NCBI GenBank assembly: GCA_017540645.1
Contig: JAFYAQ010000004.1
Location: 1-64,000, forward strand
Reading direction: 5' to 3'
Source of the DNA: Oscillospiraceae bacterium
GTDB taxonomy: Bacteria > Bacillota > Clostridia > Oscillospirales > Oscillospiraceae
Length of the DNA: 64,000 nt
Below, piece by piece: positions 52,397 through 63,977 of the stretch. The notes under the pieces were generated by a model. It was not told the DNA's origin. It made no database searches and saw nothing but the letters and a program-made list of their open reading frames with translations. A program made the translations under genes and the position numbers. Positions within the stretch are counted from its first letter, which is position 1, and every line of letters begins with the position of its first letter.

Positions 52397-53121
52397 AGGT
52401 ATTTGGCATTACGGACCAGGGAAAGGTCCGGGAAAAGAATCAGGACAGCTACCGCATCGTCTCCGAGCCGGAGGGAGCGCTGGCCATCGCCGTGCTCTGC
52501 GACGGCATGGGCGGCGCCCGGGGGGGCGAGGTGGCTTCCCAAATCGCGGCGGAGGCCTTCGTTACCTGCGTTCAGGGGGAACTGCTGGACCCCAGCGGAC
52601 CGGATCTGGCCGATATCGGCCGGGAATCCGCCGCCTACGCCAATCTGAAGGTCTATGACCACGCCCAGCGGGACGACAGCTGCCGCGGCATGGGCACCAC
52701 GCTGGTGGCGGCCCTTGTCCGGGAGCAGGAAGCGGTGCTGGTCAATATCGGCGACAGCCGGGGCTATTGGCTGGCGGAGGGACAGCTCCAGCAGGTGACA
52801 CGGGACCACTCCATGGTCCAGGGCCTGGTGGACCAGGGGATCATCACCCAGGAGCAGGCCCGCTCCCACCCGCGGAAAAATCTGATCACCCGGGCCGTGG
52901 GGCTGTATGACCGTATCCGCACGGATATTTTCCGACTGGATCTCCTGGAGGGGGACCGGCTGCTGCTCTGCTCGGACGGACTCAGCAACCTTCTCACCGA
53001 CGGCGAGATCGCCGACGTACTCGCGAATAACGAGATCGAAGAGGCCTGCCGCCAGCTTCTGGACGCGGCACTGAACCGGGGCGCCCCGGACAACGTCACC
53101 ATAGTAGCGTTGGAGCGCTGA
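52393..53121 (+). CDS. Stp1/PrpC family PP2C-type protein phosphatase
   Basis: This 242-residue manganese-dependent phosphatase removes phosphate from Ser/Thr. Motifs: TDQGKVREKNQD (9-20), CDGMGGARGGEVAS, GDSRGYWL, DHSMVQ, CSDGLSN and APDNVTIVAL, with all metal aspartates. It overlaps rlmN by 4 bp and comes right before the PASTA kinase, the usual antagonist pair. Confidence 0.95.
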   Translation: MKVFGITDQGKVREKNQDSYRIVSEPEGALAIAVLCDGMGGARGGEVASQIAAEAFVTCVQGELLDPSGPDLADIGRESAAYANLKVYDHAQRDDSCRGMGTTLVAALVREQEAVLVNIGDSRGYWLAEGQLQQVTRDHSMVQGLVDQGIITQEQARSHPRKNLITRAVGLYDRIRTDIFRLDLLEGDRLLLCSDGLSNLLTDGEIADVLANNEIEEACRQLLDAALNRGAPDNVTIVALER

Positions 53122-53156
53122 TCACCGGTACCCTTATGGATCGTGAGGAATCATTT

Positions 53157-54872
53157 ATGGATAATGAAAACAGGGATATGTACCTGGGCATGGTGCTGGA
53201 TGAGCGCTATGAGCTGCAGGAATGCATCGGCAGCGGCGGCATGGCCATCGTGTACCGGGCCATGGATATGCGCCTGAACCGGCAGGTGGCCGTGAAAATC
53301 ATGCGCGAATCGCTGGCCAATAACGAGAAATTCCGCCGCCGGTTCCAGACGGAGAGCCGGGCCATCGCCATGCTGAACCATCCCAACATCGTCAGCGTGT
53401 ACGATGTCAGCCGCTCGGATACGCTGGAATATATCGTTATGGAGCTGCTCAACGGCGAGACGCTCAAGCAGTATCTGCACCCCCGGGGCCGTCTGTCGGT
53501 GCGGGAGATGCTGCAGTTCTCCATCCAGATCGCCAACGCGCTGTCTCACGCCCACGGCAAGGGCATCGTCCACCGGGATATCAAGCCCCAGAATCTGATC
53601 GTTATCGACGGCGGCACCATCAAGGTCGCTGATTTCGGCATCGCCGATCTCCAGTCGGAAGTGCCGGATGTGGAGAACGAGGCCATCGGCTCGGTGCACT
53701 ATATCTCCCCGGAGCAGGCCAAGGGCCTGCCTGTGGACTCCCGCAGCGACCTCTATTCCTTCGGCATCGTCATGTATGAGATGCTCACCGGGCAGCTCCC
53801 CTTTGACGGGGAGGATGACCGGGATATCGCCTTGAAGCACCTCTCCGCCGTGGCGAAGCCCATCCGGGAGATTGATCCCAAGATCCCCAAGGAACTGGAG
53901 CGGATCGTGATGAAGGCCATGGCCACCAGCCCGGGGGATCGGTATCAGACCGCGGATGAACTGGCCGCCGATCTGGAGAAGTTCCGCCGGTCCATTTCCG
54001 CCGCCTTTGAGGCGCCGGACGGCAGCGTGGTGCCCATCAGCTCCAACGGGGAGCTGAACCGGGAGAGCTATCTTCGCCGTCGCCGCCGCTCCAAGCTGGT
54101 CAGCATGCTCTCCGGGATCTTCGGCGTCATGGTGTTCATCCTGGCCCTGGGGATCTTCCTGTGGAACTACTGGCTGAAGGATGTGTTCTCCGTCAACGAG
54201 CGGATCACCATTCCCAATTTCGTGGGCAGCTATTACGACACCATTATCAACAGCAAGAGCTATCACAATGATTTCCACTTCAACCTGACCTATGAGATCG
54301 ACCCGGATGTGGAGAAGGGCATCATCATCGGGCAGGACCCGGAGCCGGGGAAGAGCTATATGCTCACCGCCGAGGGCATCAACGTGGACCTGACCATCTC
54401 CACCGGCGTGCTGATGACCCAGATCCCGGACTATCGGGGCATGGAGTATCAGGAGGCCACCAGCGAAATGGAAAAGCTGGGCTTTTCAGTGGAGAAGCTG
54501 TATGTCTCCTCCAACGAGGTGGAGCTGGACCATATCGTGGATATCAGCCCCTCTCCCGGGGAGATGCTCCCCGCCGGAGCCACGGTATACGTCACCATCA
54601 GCGCCGGGCCGGAGGAGACCACGGTGATCATGCCCTATCTGGTATCCGCCAGCCGCTCGGACGCGGAAGAGCAGATCCGCTCTCTGGGGCTGAAGCTGGT
54701 GTCGGTCAGCGAGGTCTATAACAACAACATCCCCGCCGGCTGTGTGGTCAGCCAGAACGTAGAGGCCGGCACCGAGATCCCTGTCGGTTCCAAGATCTAC
54801 CTCCAGGTCTCCCTGGGGCCCCAGGTGACCCCCAGCCCCATCCCCACGGAAGTGCCGGAGGAGGGTGAATGA
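53157..54872 (+). CDS. PASTA-domain Ser/Thr protein kinase (PrkC/PknB type)
   Basis: This 571-residue membrane kinase senses muropeptides or lipid II in the family. The Hanks kinase (about 18-280) has GSGGMA, K47, H139RD141, D159FG and APE-like SPEQ. One transmembrane helix (about 317-338) leads to three extracellular PASTA domains (about 345-550). In Bacillus it triggers spore germination. ATG 53157 has TGAGGAA upstream; an in-frame ATG at 53136 has none. It overlaps rsgA by 4 bp. Confidence 0.94.
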   Translation: MDNENRDMYLGMVLDERYELQECIGSGGMAIVYRAMDMRLNRQVAVKIMRESLANNEKFRRRFQTESRAIAMLNHPNIVSVYDVSRSDTLEYIVMELLNGETLKQYLHPRGRLSVREMLQFSIQIANALSHAHGKGIVHRDIKPQNLIVIDGGTIKVADFGIADLQSEVPDVENEAIGSVHYISPEQAKGLPVDSRSDLYSFGIVMYEMLTGQLPFDGEDDRDIALKHLSAVAKPIREIDPKIPKELERIVMKAMATSPGDRYQTADELAADLEKFRRSISAAFEAPDGSVVPISSNGELNRESYLRRRRRSKLVSMLSGIFGVMVFILALGIFLWNYWLKDVFSVNERITIPNFVGSYYDTIINSKSYHNDFHFNLTYEIDPDVEKGIIIGQDPEPGKSYMLTAEGINVDLTISTGVLMTQIPDYRGMEYQEATSEMEKLGFSVEKLYVSSNEVELDHIVDISPSPGEMLPAGATVYVTISAGPEETTVIMPYLVSASRSDAEEQIRSLGLKLVSVSEVYNNNIPAGCVVSQNVEAGTEIPVGSKIYLQVSLGPQVTPSPIPTEVPEEGE

Positions 54873-55756
54873 GCCTTACGGAAGGAAGGATCGTCAAAGC
54901 CCTCAGCGGATACTATTATGTGCAGACTGCCGATGGCGGGCTGATCACCTGCCGGGCCAGAGGCCGATTCCGTCTGGACGGCACCAGCCCCCTGGTGGGG
55001 GATCAGGTGGAGGTGGAATGCTCTGTCGACGGCAGCGGCTCCGTGCGGCGCATCCTGCCCCGGCGGAACTGGTTCGTCCGGCCGGCGGTAGCCAATATCG
55101 ACCTGATGGTCATGGTGGCGGCGGCGGTGAACCCGGTCACGGACCCCTTCCTGATCGACCGGGTCTCCACCCTGGCGGCTTATCACCACTGCGATTTTCT
55201 CGTATGCGTCAATAAGGCGGACCTGGATCCCGGAGAAAAACTCTTCTCTGTCTACTCCGCCGCCGGGATCCGGGTGGTACGCACCAGCGCCGTAACCGGC
55301 GAGGGACTGGAGGAACTGCGCGAGCATCTTCGGGGCAGGGTCTGCGCCTTTACCGGCAACTCCGGCGTGGGGAAAACCAGCCTGCTGAACGCTCTGGACC
55401 CCCGTCTGACTCTGGCCACCGGCGAGGTCAGCCGCGCCCTGGGACGGGGCAGGCACACCACCAGGCATGTGGAGCTGTTCCCGCTGCCCTTCGGCGGCTA
55501 TCTTGCGGACACCCCCGGCTTCGGCTCCTTTGATGTGGATCAGATGGAGTCCATCCGGCCCCGGGAGCTGCAGTTCTGCTTCCCGGAATTCGCCCCCTAC
55601 CTGGACCGCTGCCGCTTTACCGACTGCAGTCACCGCAGGGAGCCGGACTGTGCCGTGAAAGCCGCGGTGGAGGCCGGCGAGATCCAGCCCTCCCGCCATC
55701 AGAGCTACGTCCGCCTTTGGGAGGCGGCGGATCAGATCAAGGACTGGGAGCGATGA
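54869..55756 (+). CDS. rsgA: Small ribosomal subunit biogenesis GTPase RsgA
   Basis: This 295-residue permuted GTPase matures the 30S subunit. Order: OB fold (1-65), G4 NKAD, then G1 GNSGVGKTS and G3 DTPGFG, and a zinc domain CRFTDCSHRREPDC. The ATGA overlap with the kinase gene and the place in the operon match Bacillus yloQ; rpe does not follow. Confidence 0.95.
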   Translation: MSLTEGRIVKALSGYYYVQTADGGLITCRARGRFRLDGTSPLVGDQVEVECSVDGSGSVRRILPRRNWFVRPAVANIDLMVMVAAAVNPVTDPFLIDRVSTLAAYHHCDFLVCVNKADLDPGEKLFSVYSAAGIRVVRTSAVTGEGLEELREHLRGRVCAFTGNSGVGKTSLLNALDPRLTLATGEVSRALGRGRHTTRHVELFPLPFGGYLADTPGFGSFDVDQMESIRPRELQFCFPEFAPYLDRCRFTDCSHRREPDCAVKAAVEAGEIQPSRHQSYVRLWEAADQIKDWER

Positions 55757-55842
55757 TCCGGCCCAGCGAAATACATATGGAACACCGATCCCCCCCGGCA
55801 CGTAGCATGGAACAAAAGCTGTGCTTGCCGGAGGGGATCCTT

Positions 55843-56001
55843 ATGCGCCGCAGGAAAAACCCATATTCGCTTGCCGCCGCGGCGGCCGTCGGGGCGGGAG
55901 TGTTGATTTTGTTCTCTCTGGTCCTGCCGTCCAGCTTCTGGTGGTTCCTGTTGGGGGTGGGGCTGATCGTGCTGGGCATCTCCCTCCATCGCCGCTGCTG
56001 A
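55843..56001 (+). CDS. Small hydrophobic protein
   Basis: This is a 52-residue protein: MRRRKNPYS, then two hydrophobic segments (about 10-27 and 31-46) separated by PSSFWW, and a basic end (LHRRC). GGAGGGG lies 6 bp before ATG 55843. I do not recognise a family. Similar short two-helix proteins are common next to sporulation genes, and the next gene is a spore-coat one. A short non-functional frame cannot be excluded. Confidence 0.55.
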   Translation: MRRRKNPYSLAAAAAVGAGVLILFSLVLPSSFWWFLLGVGLIVLGISLHRRC

Positions 56002-56078
56002 GGGAAGGATACCGATGAAGAATAAGCCCCGGCCTTGCGTCATAGGCTTTAGGGAAATGACTGCAAGGAGAGGTTCAT

Positions 56079-57560
56079 ATGGAAATATCGCTGCATCAGG
56101 AGGAATTGACCTGGTATTCCCCGGTTTTCTCAGCCTGCGTCAGCCAGGAATTCGGCGCGGACAGCGTGGTGCCGGACCGGCTTCCGGATGTGAGCCGTGT
56201 GCTGGATACGGACGCCTCGGTGTATCTGCGCCGCCGCAGCGCGGCCGCCGGAGAGATCACCCTGGAGGGGGATATCCGCGCCGCGGTGCTGTTCCAGGGA
56301 GAGGGGGATCCGGCACTCCGAAAGCTGGACTTTGAACTGCCCTGTGCTTTCTCTATCCCGGCGGAGGGCGTCCGGGAGGAGGACCAGCTGCGGGCCAGAC
56401 TGGTGATGACCCGCGCGGAAGGGAGGATCATCAATCCCCGAAAGCTGGGCCTTACCGCAGAGGTCAGAGCCATTGCGGAGCTTTACCGCGGGGACACCGC
56501 CGCCATCACCACCGGCGCGGACAGCGACGAGCTGGAGACCCTTCTGCGGGAGGAAACGCTGACCTATGCCGCTCAGGTGGAGGAAAAGAGCTTTTCCGTC
56601 ATGGAGGAGTGCCAGCTGCCCGCCGGACACCCGGCCATCCGGGAGATCCTCCATGCCCGGGCGGACGCCGATATCACCGACCAGAAGACCGTAGGCGGCA
56701 AGAGCATCCTTCAGGGCAGCGCCCGCTGGGAGCTGCGGTACCTGGACACGGAGGGGGAGATCCGGCAGGAGCGCTTTACCGTGCCCTTCTCCCAGCTCAT
56801 GGATATCCCCGAGGAGGCTGTCGGCGACGGGGATGTGATCCTGACGGCGGAGAGTGCTTACGCGGAGATCATTCCCTCTCCCGGCGGTACGGACACCGTC
56901 TCCCTGGAGCTGCATCTCCTGGCCCAGAGCCTGTGCTGGGCCCGGAGGACCATGACGGTGCTGTCCGACGTCTACAGTATCCGCCGGCCCTGCCAGACGG
57001 AGACGGCCCGGCTTGCTCTCTCCGCCCCGGCGGAGCATCTGATGCTCCGGGGCACGGCGGACAGCTCCCTGGAGCAGGGGGAGAGGATCTCGACCGTCCT
57101 ATGCAGCTACGTACAAGCGGGCATCCCGGAGGTGTCGGAGGGCAGTCTGCTCCTGCCGGTCCGATTCCACGCCCTGTGCCGCACGGAGGACGGGGAGTTG
57201 AGCGCCGTCAAACGCAGCCTCTCCCTCCGATTTCCCGGGGTGCAAGCCCCCGAAACCCTCCGATTCGGAGAGCCGATGTGCGCCGAGCCCGGTTTGACGG
57301 TATACGGGGACCGGCTGGAGCTGCACCTGACGGCGGAGCTTCCGGCGCTGCGTCTGGCGGAGACGCCCGTCTGTTTTATCACCCGAGCGGAGCTGGGGGA
57401 GGAGACGGCTTCGGAGACGTCGGCGCCCTCCCTGATCGTGCTTCGTCCCGGGGAGCGGAGCCTGTGGGAGCTTGGAAAGCGCTATCACTCCACCGTGGAG
57501 CTGATCCGGGCTGCCAACCCGGAGCCGAAGGAGCTGCTGCTGATCCCCAGAGCCAGGTGA
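56079..57560 (+). CDS. SipL-like spore morphogenesis protein (DUF3794/SPOCS and LysM domains)
   Basis: This 493-residue protein has two to three tandem SPOCS (DUF3794) domains (about 20-435, seen as VPDRLPDVSRVL and repeated strands). A C-terminal LysM domain (about 447-490, LIVLRPGERSLWELGKRYHS and LIRAANP) follows. Clostridioides difficile SipL has the same SPOCS plus LysM layout and binds SpoIVA to encase the forespore with coat. The assignment is by architecture; SafA or other LysM coat proteins are alternatives. AAGGAGAGG precedes ATG 56079. The gene stands apart from its neighbours by about 70 bp on each side. Confidence 0.85.
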   Translation: MEISLHQEELTWYSPVFSACVSQEFGADSVVPDRLPDVSRVLDTDASVYLRRRSAAAGEITLEGDIRAAVLFQGEGDPALRKLDFELPCAFSIPAEGVREEDQLRARLVMTRAEGRIINPRKLGLTAEVRAIAELYRGDTAAITTGADSDELETLLREETLTYAAQVEEKSFSVMEECQLPAGHPAIREILHARADADITDQKTVGGKSILQGSARWELRYLDTEGEIRQERFTVPFSQLMDIPEEAVGDGDVILTAESAYAEIIPSPGGTDTVSLELHLLAQSLCWARRTMTVLSDVYSIRRPCQTETARLALSAPAEHLMLRGTADSSLEQGERISTVLCSYVQAGIPEVSEGSLLLPVRFHALCRTEDGELSAVKRSLSLRFPGVQAPETLRFGEPMCAEPGLTVYGDRLELHLTAELPALRLAETPVCFITRAELGEETASETSAPSLIVLRPGERSLWELGKRYHSTVELIRAANPEPKELLLIPRAR

Positions 57561-57591
57561 TCTCCCGCTCCGGCCGCTCTCCTAAAACCAG

Positions 57592-57620
57592 TTGAAATGC
57601 CCGAAGAAGTATGCTAAAGT
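57592..57620 (+). promoter_or_regulatory. Possible promoter before the NusG-II/Gx pair
   Basis: TTGAAA (57592-57597) and TAAAGT (57615-57620) are 17 bp apart, but the -10 box is only 8 bp from the start codon, so a leaderless or wrongly placed start is implied. Weak evidence. Confidence 0.3.
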
Positions 57621-57628
57621 GATTCAAT

Positions 57629-58003
57629 ATGAAAAAGATCATGAAAAACGACATACTTTTGGTGGGGATTCTTTTGCTGATCTCCGCGGTCGGCTTCCTG
57701 CTCCGACACGTTCTTGGCGAGGAGGGGAAGACGGCGGTGGTCCGCCTGAACGGGGAGATCGCGGCCCGGTATTCGCTGGAAACGGAAGGGACATTTCCCC
57801 TCAACGGAGGCAGCAATGTGCTGGTGATCCGGGACGGCTGTGCCTTTATGGAGTCCGCCGACTGCCCGGATCGGATCTGCGTCCGCCAGGGCCGGATCTC
57901 CCGCACCGGGGAGGTCATCACCTGCCTGCCGAACCGTCTGACCGTGACCGTGGAGGGCGCGTCAGAGGAAGTCGATATGATCAGCGGAGGTGGCGGCGGA
58001 TGA
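57629..58003 (+). CDS. NusG domain II-containing protein
   Basis: This 124-residue protein has one N-terminal membrane helix (DILLVGILLLISAVGFLL) and an extracytoplasmic NusG domain II with CAFMESADCPDRICVRQG (three cysteines) and ICLPN-like ITCLPN. In many clostridia it lies next to a Gx transporter or flavin-linked redox genes, as here. The function is unknown; thiol redox is likely from the cysteines. It overlaps the next gene by 4 bp. Confidence 0.85.
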   Translation: MKKIMKNDILLVGILLLISAVGFLLRHVLGEEGKTAVVRLNGEIAARYSLETEGTFPLNGGSNVLVIRDGCAFMESADCPDRICVRQGRISRTGEVITCLPNRLTVTVEGASEEVDMISGGGGG

Positions 58004-58491
58004 AGAACCGGACGCTGGCGGAGCTCTCTCTGCTCTGCGCGCTTGCCATGATCCTATCCTATCTGGAGAGCCTGGTCCCCATCCCCATCCCGGTCCCCGG
58101 GATCAAGCTGGGGCTTGCCAATCTGGCGGTGGTCTTTGCCGTGTACCGCCTGGGGATCCGGCAGGCGGCCGCCGTTTCCCTGGTGCGGGTGGTGACCATC
58201 GCGCTTTTGTTCGGCTCGGTCCTCTCCCTGGCCTACAGCCTGTCGGGGGCGGCCCTGTCCCTGCTGAGCATGGCTCTGCTGAAGGCCGCAAAGCGCTTTT
58301 CCCCTTGGGCGGTCAGCGTGGCGGGGGGTGTAGCCCACAACATCGGGCAGCTTCTGGCCGCCGCGGTGCTGCTGGAGACCCGGCTGTTCCTCTACTATCT
58401 CCCGGTGCTGATGCTCAGCGGCGTCGTGTGCGGCGCGGCCATCGGCATTCTGGCCGCCGTGCTGATCCGGCGTGTCCGACGGCCGGAGTAA
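58000..58491 (+). CDS. Gx transporter family / heptaprenyl diphosphate synthase component I-like protein
   Basis: This 163-residue membrane protein with five to six helices matches Pfam Hpre_diP_synt_I by the start LSLLCALAMILSYLESLVP and by GIKLGLANLAVVFAVYRLG. Despite the old name it looks like an ECF-type S component. It forms a pair with the NusG-II protein (ATGA overlap). The pair is found next to polyprenyl synthase or ApbE-type genes in other genomes; none is visible here. Confidence 0.8.
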   Translation: MKNRTLAELSLLCALAMILSYLESLVPIPIPVPGIKLGLANLAVVFAVYRLGIRQAAAVSLVRVVTIALLFGSVLSLAYSLSGAALSLLSMALLKAAKRFSPWAVSVAGGVAHNIGQLLAAAVLLETRLFLYYLPVLMLSGVVCGAAIGILAAVLIRRVRRPE

Positions 58492-58532
58492 AAGCCGCCC
58501 ATACAACAAAAGGAAAGCGGGGATTTCACCTG

Positions 58533-59279
58533 ATGGAGATCATCCGATCCAGAAAAAATGCCCAGCTCCGGTATTTTCGGGAGCTGGGTCGGGACAGCGC
58601 CCTTCGGAGACAAGAGGGGCGCTATCTCTGCGATGGGGAAAAGCTCCTCCGGGAGGCCGTGGAGAAGGGCGTTTCCATTTCCGGGGTGCTGCTCCGGGAG
58701 GGGGGCAGCCAGCCGCCGCTGCCGGATGTGCCGGTGTATACGGCGGGGGAGGAGGCCTTTGCCTACGCTTCGCCTTTGGAAAACAGCCCCGGTCCGCTCT
58801 TCATCGCGGAGCGCCGCCCCATTCCGGTCCGGGAGCGCCCGGAGCGGGTGGTGGTTTTGGAGAACGTACAGGATCCCGGCAATGTGGGCACGGTGCTGCG
58901 CACCGCGGCGGCGCTGGGGACGGACGCGGTCATCCTGGTGGGACAGTGCGCCGACCCCTGGCAGCCCAAAACCGTCCGGGCTTCCATGGGCGCGCTGTTC
59001 CGGCAGAGCCTGATCGAAACGGACCTGGACGGGCTCTCCGCGCTTCTGCGCTCCTGGGAGCTGCCCCTCTGGGGGGCGGCGCTCTCGCCGGAGGCGGAGG
59101 ACATCCACGCCGTCTCTCTTCGCCGGGCCGCGGTGGCGGTGGGCAATGAGGGCCGGGGACTGACGCAGGCGCTGCTGGCGCGCTGCACGGGGAAGCTGAT
59201 CATCCCCATGACCCCCGGCAGCGAATCCCTGAACGCCGCGGTGGCGGCGTCCATCCTGATGTGGGAGATGGCACGATAG
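58533..59279 (+). CDS. TrmH/SpoU family RNA methyltransferase
   Basis: This 248-residue SPOUT enzyme would methylate a 2'-hydroxyl in rRNA or tRNA. An N-terminal substrate-binding domain (about 1-95) is followed by the SPOUT fold with VVVLENVQDPGNVGTVLRTA, AVAVGNEGRGL and IPMTPGSESLNAAVAASILM, the three motifs of the family. The site is unknown; rlmB or tsnR-like are candidates. It ends 20 bp before dprA. Confidence 0.9.
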   Translation: MEIIRSRKNAQLRYFRELGRDSALRRQEGRYLCDGEKLLREAVEKGVSISGVLLREGGSQPPLPDVPVYTAGEEAFAYASPLENSPGPLFIAERRPIPVRERPERVVVLENVQDPGNVGTVLRTAAALGTDAVILVGQCADPWQPKTVRASMGALFRQSLIETDLDGLSALLRSWELPLWGAALSPEAEDIHAVSLRRAAVAVGNEGRGLTQALLARCTGKLIIPMTPGSESLNAAVAASILMWEMAR

Positions 59280-59299
59280 AGAGAAAAGGAGGCAGCGCC

Positions 59300-60487
59300 A
59301 TGGCACAGCTGCGCTATTGGGTATGGCTCTCCTCGCTGCAGGGGCTGCGGCCACTTGCCGTGCGGAGGGTGCTGGAGCATTTTTCCGACCCTATGGAGGC
59401 ATACTATGCACCTGCGGACGGATTTCTGTCGGTTCCGGACCTGACGGAACGGGAACGCGCCCTTCTGGATCGGCGGGATCTGGGCCGGGCGGAGGAGATC
59501 CTGGAGATCTGTCAGCGGGAGAATATCCGCATCCTCACGCTGCAGGACGCCCAGTACCCCGAGCGTCTGCGCCAGATCCCCGATCCGCCCTGCGTACTGT
59601 ACATCCGGGGGAACCTTCCGTTTTTGGACGAGCTGCCCGCCATCGCCCTGGTGGGCACCCGCAAGGCCAGCGCCTACGGGATCAAGATGGCCCTGCGCCT
59701 GGGAGCGGAGATCACCGCCGGCGGGGGACTGGTGGTCACCGGCCTTGCCCTGGGGATCGACGGTGCGGCGGCCCGGGGCGCTCTCAGCGCCGGGGGCGGA
59801 TGCGTGGGAGTCCTGGGGACCGCCATCAATGTGGATTATCCCGCCGCCAACGCCGCTCTGATCGGGGACGTGGCCGCGGTGGGCGCCGTGATCAGCGAAT
59901 TTCCGCCCCTCTGGCCCACGCTGCCGGAGAACTTTCCCCGCCGCAACCGGATCATCTCCGGCCTCTGCTGCGGCACCTGCGTGGTGGAGGCGCCCGCGCG
60001 CAGCGGCGCGCTCATCACGGCGAACCTGGCGCTGGATCAGGGCCGGGATCTCTTTGCCGTCCCGGGCAACGCGGACAGCCCCCTGAGCACCGGCACCAAC
60101 GGCCTTTTGCGGGACTGCGCCAAGGCGGTCACCCGGGGCTGGGACATCCTGGAGGAGTATGAGGGCCTGTTTCCCGACCGTCTGCGGGAGGTGAAAGCCC
60201 CCGAGAAAGCGCCCGAGACGATGAAAAATTCGCCCGCGGAGGGGCAAAGGCCCATTGACAAGCAGCAGGGTATACCTTATATTGACTTGGAAAGCCGCCT
60301 TTCCGGCTATTCGGAGGACCAGAAGACCATGCTCCGTCTGCTGTGGAAGGGAGACGCCCAGGTGGATGAGCTGATCGCCTCCACCGGTTTTTCCACGGCC
60401 AAGGTGCTCTCGGAGCTGACGATGCTGACCATCCGCGGCGCCGTAAAGTTCCTGCCGGGAAAACGATATACATTGAACCTAAAGTAA
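59300..60487 (+). CDS. dprA: DNA-processing protein DprA
   Basis: This 395-residue protein loads RecA on incoming single-stranded DNA. A SAM-like N-terminal helical part is followed by the Rossmann fold with PAIALVGTRKASAYG, TGLALGIDGAAARGAL and RRNRIISGL (about 100-290), and a C-terminal winged helix. AAAGGAGG precedes ATG 59300. It precedes topA by 11 bp, as in Bacillus. Confidence 0.95.
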   Translation: MAQLRYWVWLSSLQGLRPLAVRRVLEHFSDPMEAYYAPADGFLSVPDLTERERALLDRRDLGRAEEILEICQRENIRILTLQDAQYPERLRQIPDPPCVLYIRGNLPFLDELPAIALVGTRKASAYGIKMALRLGAEITAGGGLVVTGLALGIDGAAARGALSAGGGCVGVLGTAINVDYPAANAALIGDVAAVGAVISEFPPLWPTLPENFPRRNRIISGLCCGTCVVEAPARSGALITANLALDQGRDLFAVPGNADSPLSTGTNGLLRDCAKAVTRGWDILEEYEGLFPDRLREVKAPEKAPETMKNSPAEGQRPIDKQQGIPYIDLESRLSGYSEDQKTMLRLLWKGDAQVDELIASTGFSTAKVLSELTMLTIRGAVKFLPGKRYTLNLK

Positions 60488-60498
60488 GGAAGAATCAA

Positions 60499-62657
<2,159 letters not shown>

Positions 62658-62661
<4 letters not shown>

Positions 62662-63977
62662 ATCCGGTGACGGTGATCGGCGCCGGTCTGGCCGGCTCCG
62701 AGGCGGCCTGGCAGCTGGCCATCCGGGGCATCCCGGTGAAGCTCATCGAGATGCGGCCCGGCCGGTCTACCCCCGCCCATGTCTCGCCCTGGTTTGCGGA
62801 GCTGGTATGCTCCAACTCTCTGCGCAGCGATGAGCTGACCAACGCGGTGGGGCTTTTGAAGGAAGAACTGCGCCGGCTGGGCAGCCTGATCATGGCATGC
62901 GCGGACGAGCACCGTGTGGCCGCCGGGGGCGCCCTGGCGGTGGACCGGGAGGGCTTTGCCAGGGCCGTCACCGAAAAGATCCGCAATCACCCCCTGATCC
63001 AGGTGCTGGAGCAGGAGGTCACGGACTTCCCGGAGGGGGAGGTGGTGGTAGCCACCGGCCCGCTGACCTCCGACGCCTTTGCCGAGACCATTTTGAAGCG
63101 TACCGGCCAGGAGGGACTGCACTTTTATGATGCGGTGGCCCCCATCGTTACGCTGGAGTCGGTGGACATGGACAGCGCCTTCCGGGCTTCCCGCTACGAC
63201 AAGGGCACGGCGGATTACATCAACTGCCCCATGACCGAGGAGGAGTATCTGGCCTTCTGGCAGGAGCTGTGCCAAGCCCGCCAGGCGGAGGTCCACGGCT
63301 TTGACGACGCCGGGGTTTTTGAAGGCTGCATGCCCGTGGAGGTCATGGCCCGCCGGGGGGTGGACACCCTGCGTTACGGCCCCTTAAAGCCGGTTGGCCT
63401 CCGGGACCCCCACACCGGAAAAGAGCCCTATGCCGTGGTCCAGCTCCGGCAGGACAACGCGGAAGGCACGCTCTTTAATCTGGTGGGCTTCCAGACCCAC
63501 CTGGCCTTCGGAGAGCAAAGGCGGGTGTTTTCCATGATCCCGGCTTTGAAAGAGGCGGAATTCGTGCGCTACGGCGTTATGCACCGGAACACCTATCTCC
63601 AGTCTCCGGGCTGTCTGGACCGGTATTACCGGTTGATGGCGGAGCCAAGGATCACCTTCGCCGGGCAGATCACCGGGGTGGAGGGCTATGTGGAGTCCTG
63701 CGCCAGCGGCATGCTGGCCTCCCTGGAACTGGCGGCCCGGCTGCTGGGACTGCCCCCGGTGGATTTCAGCCAGCAGACGGCCATCGGCGCCCTGGGACTG
63801 TACGTCTCTCACGGCAGCGTGGGGGATTTCCAGCCCATGAACGTGAATTTCGGCATCATAGCCCCGCTGGACCAGCGCGTCCGGGGGAAGAGAAATAAAA
63901 ATCTCGCCATTTCCCAGCGCTCTCTGCGGGAGATCGACGAGCGCAGGAAAGGAGAGCTGTGGCAATGCGTATCCTGA
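62658..63977 (+). CDS. trmFO: Methylenetetrahydrofolate-tRNA-(uracil-5-)-methyltransferase TrmFO
   Basis: This 439-residue FAD enzyme makes m5U54 in the T-loop using methylene-THF. Motifs: FAD start VTVIGAGLAGSEAAWQLA (4-21), FAELVCSNSLRSDELTNAVGLLKEE (the SNSL/LK region) and the C-terminal QTAIGALGLYVSHGSVGDFQPMNVNFGII. The cysteines C53 and, in the substrate region, C226 (NCPM) are in the expected places. dprA-topA-trmFO is conserved in Bacillota. Confidence 0.96.
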
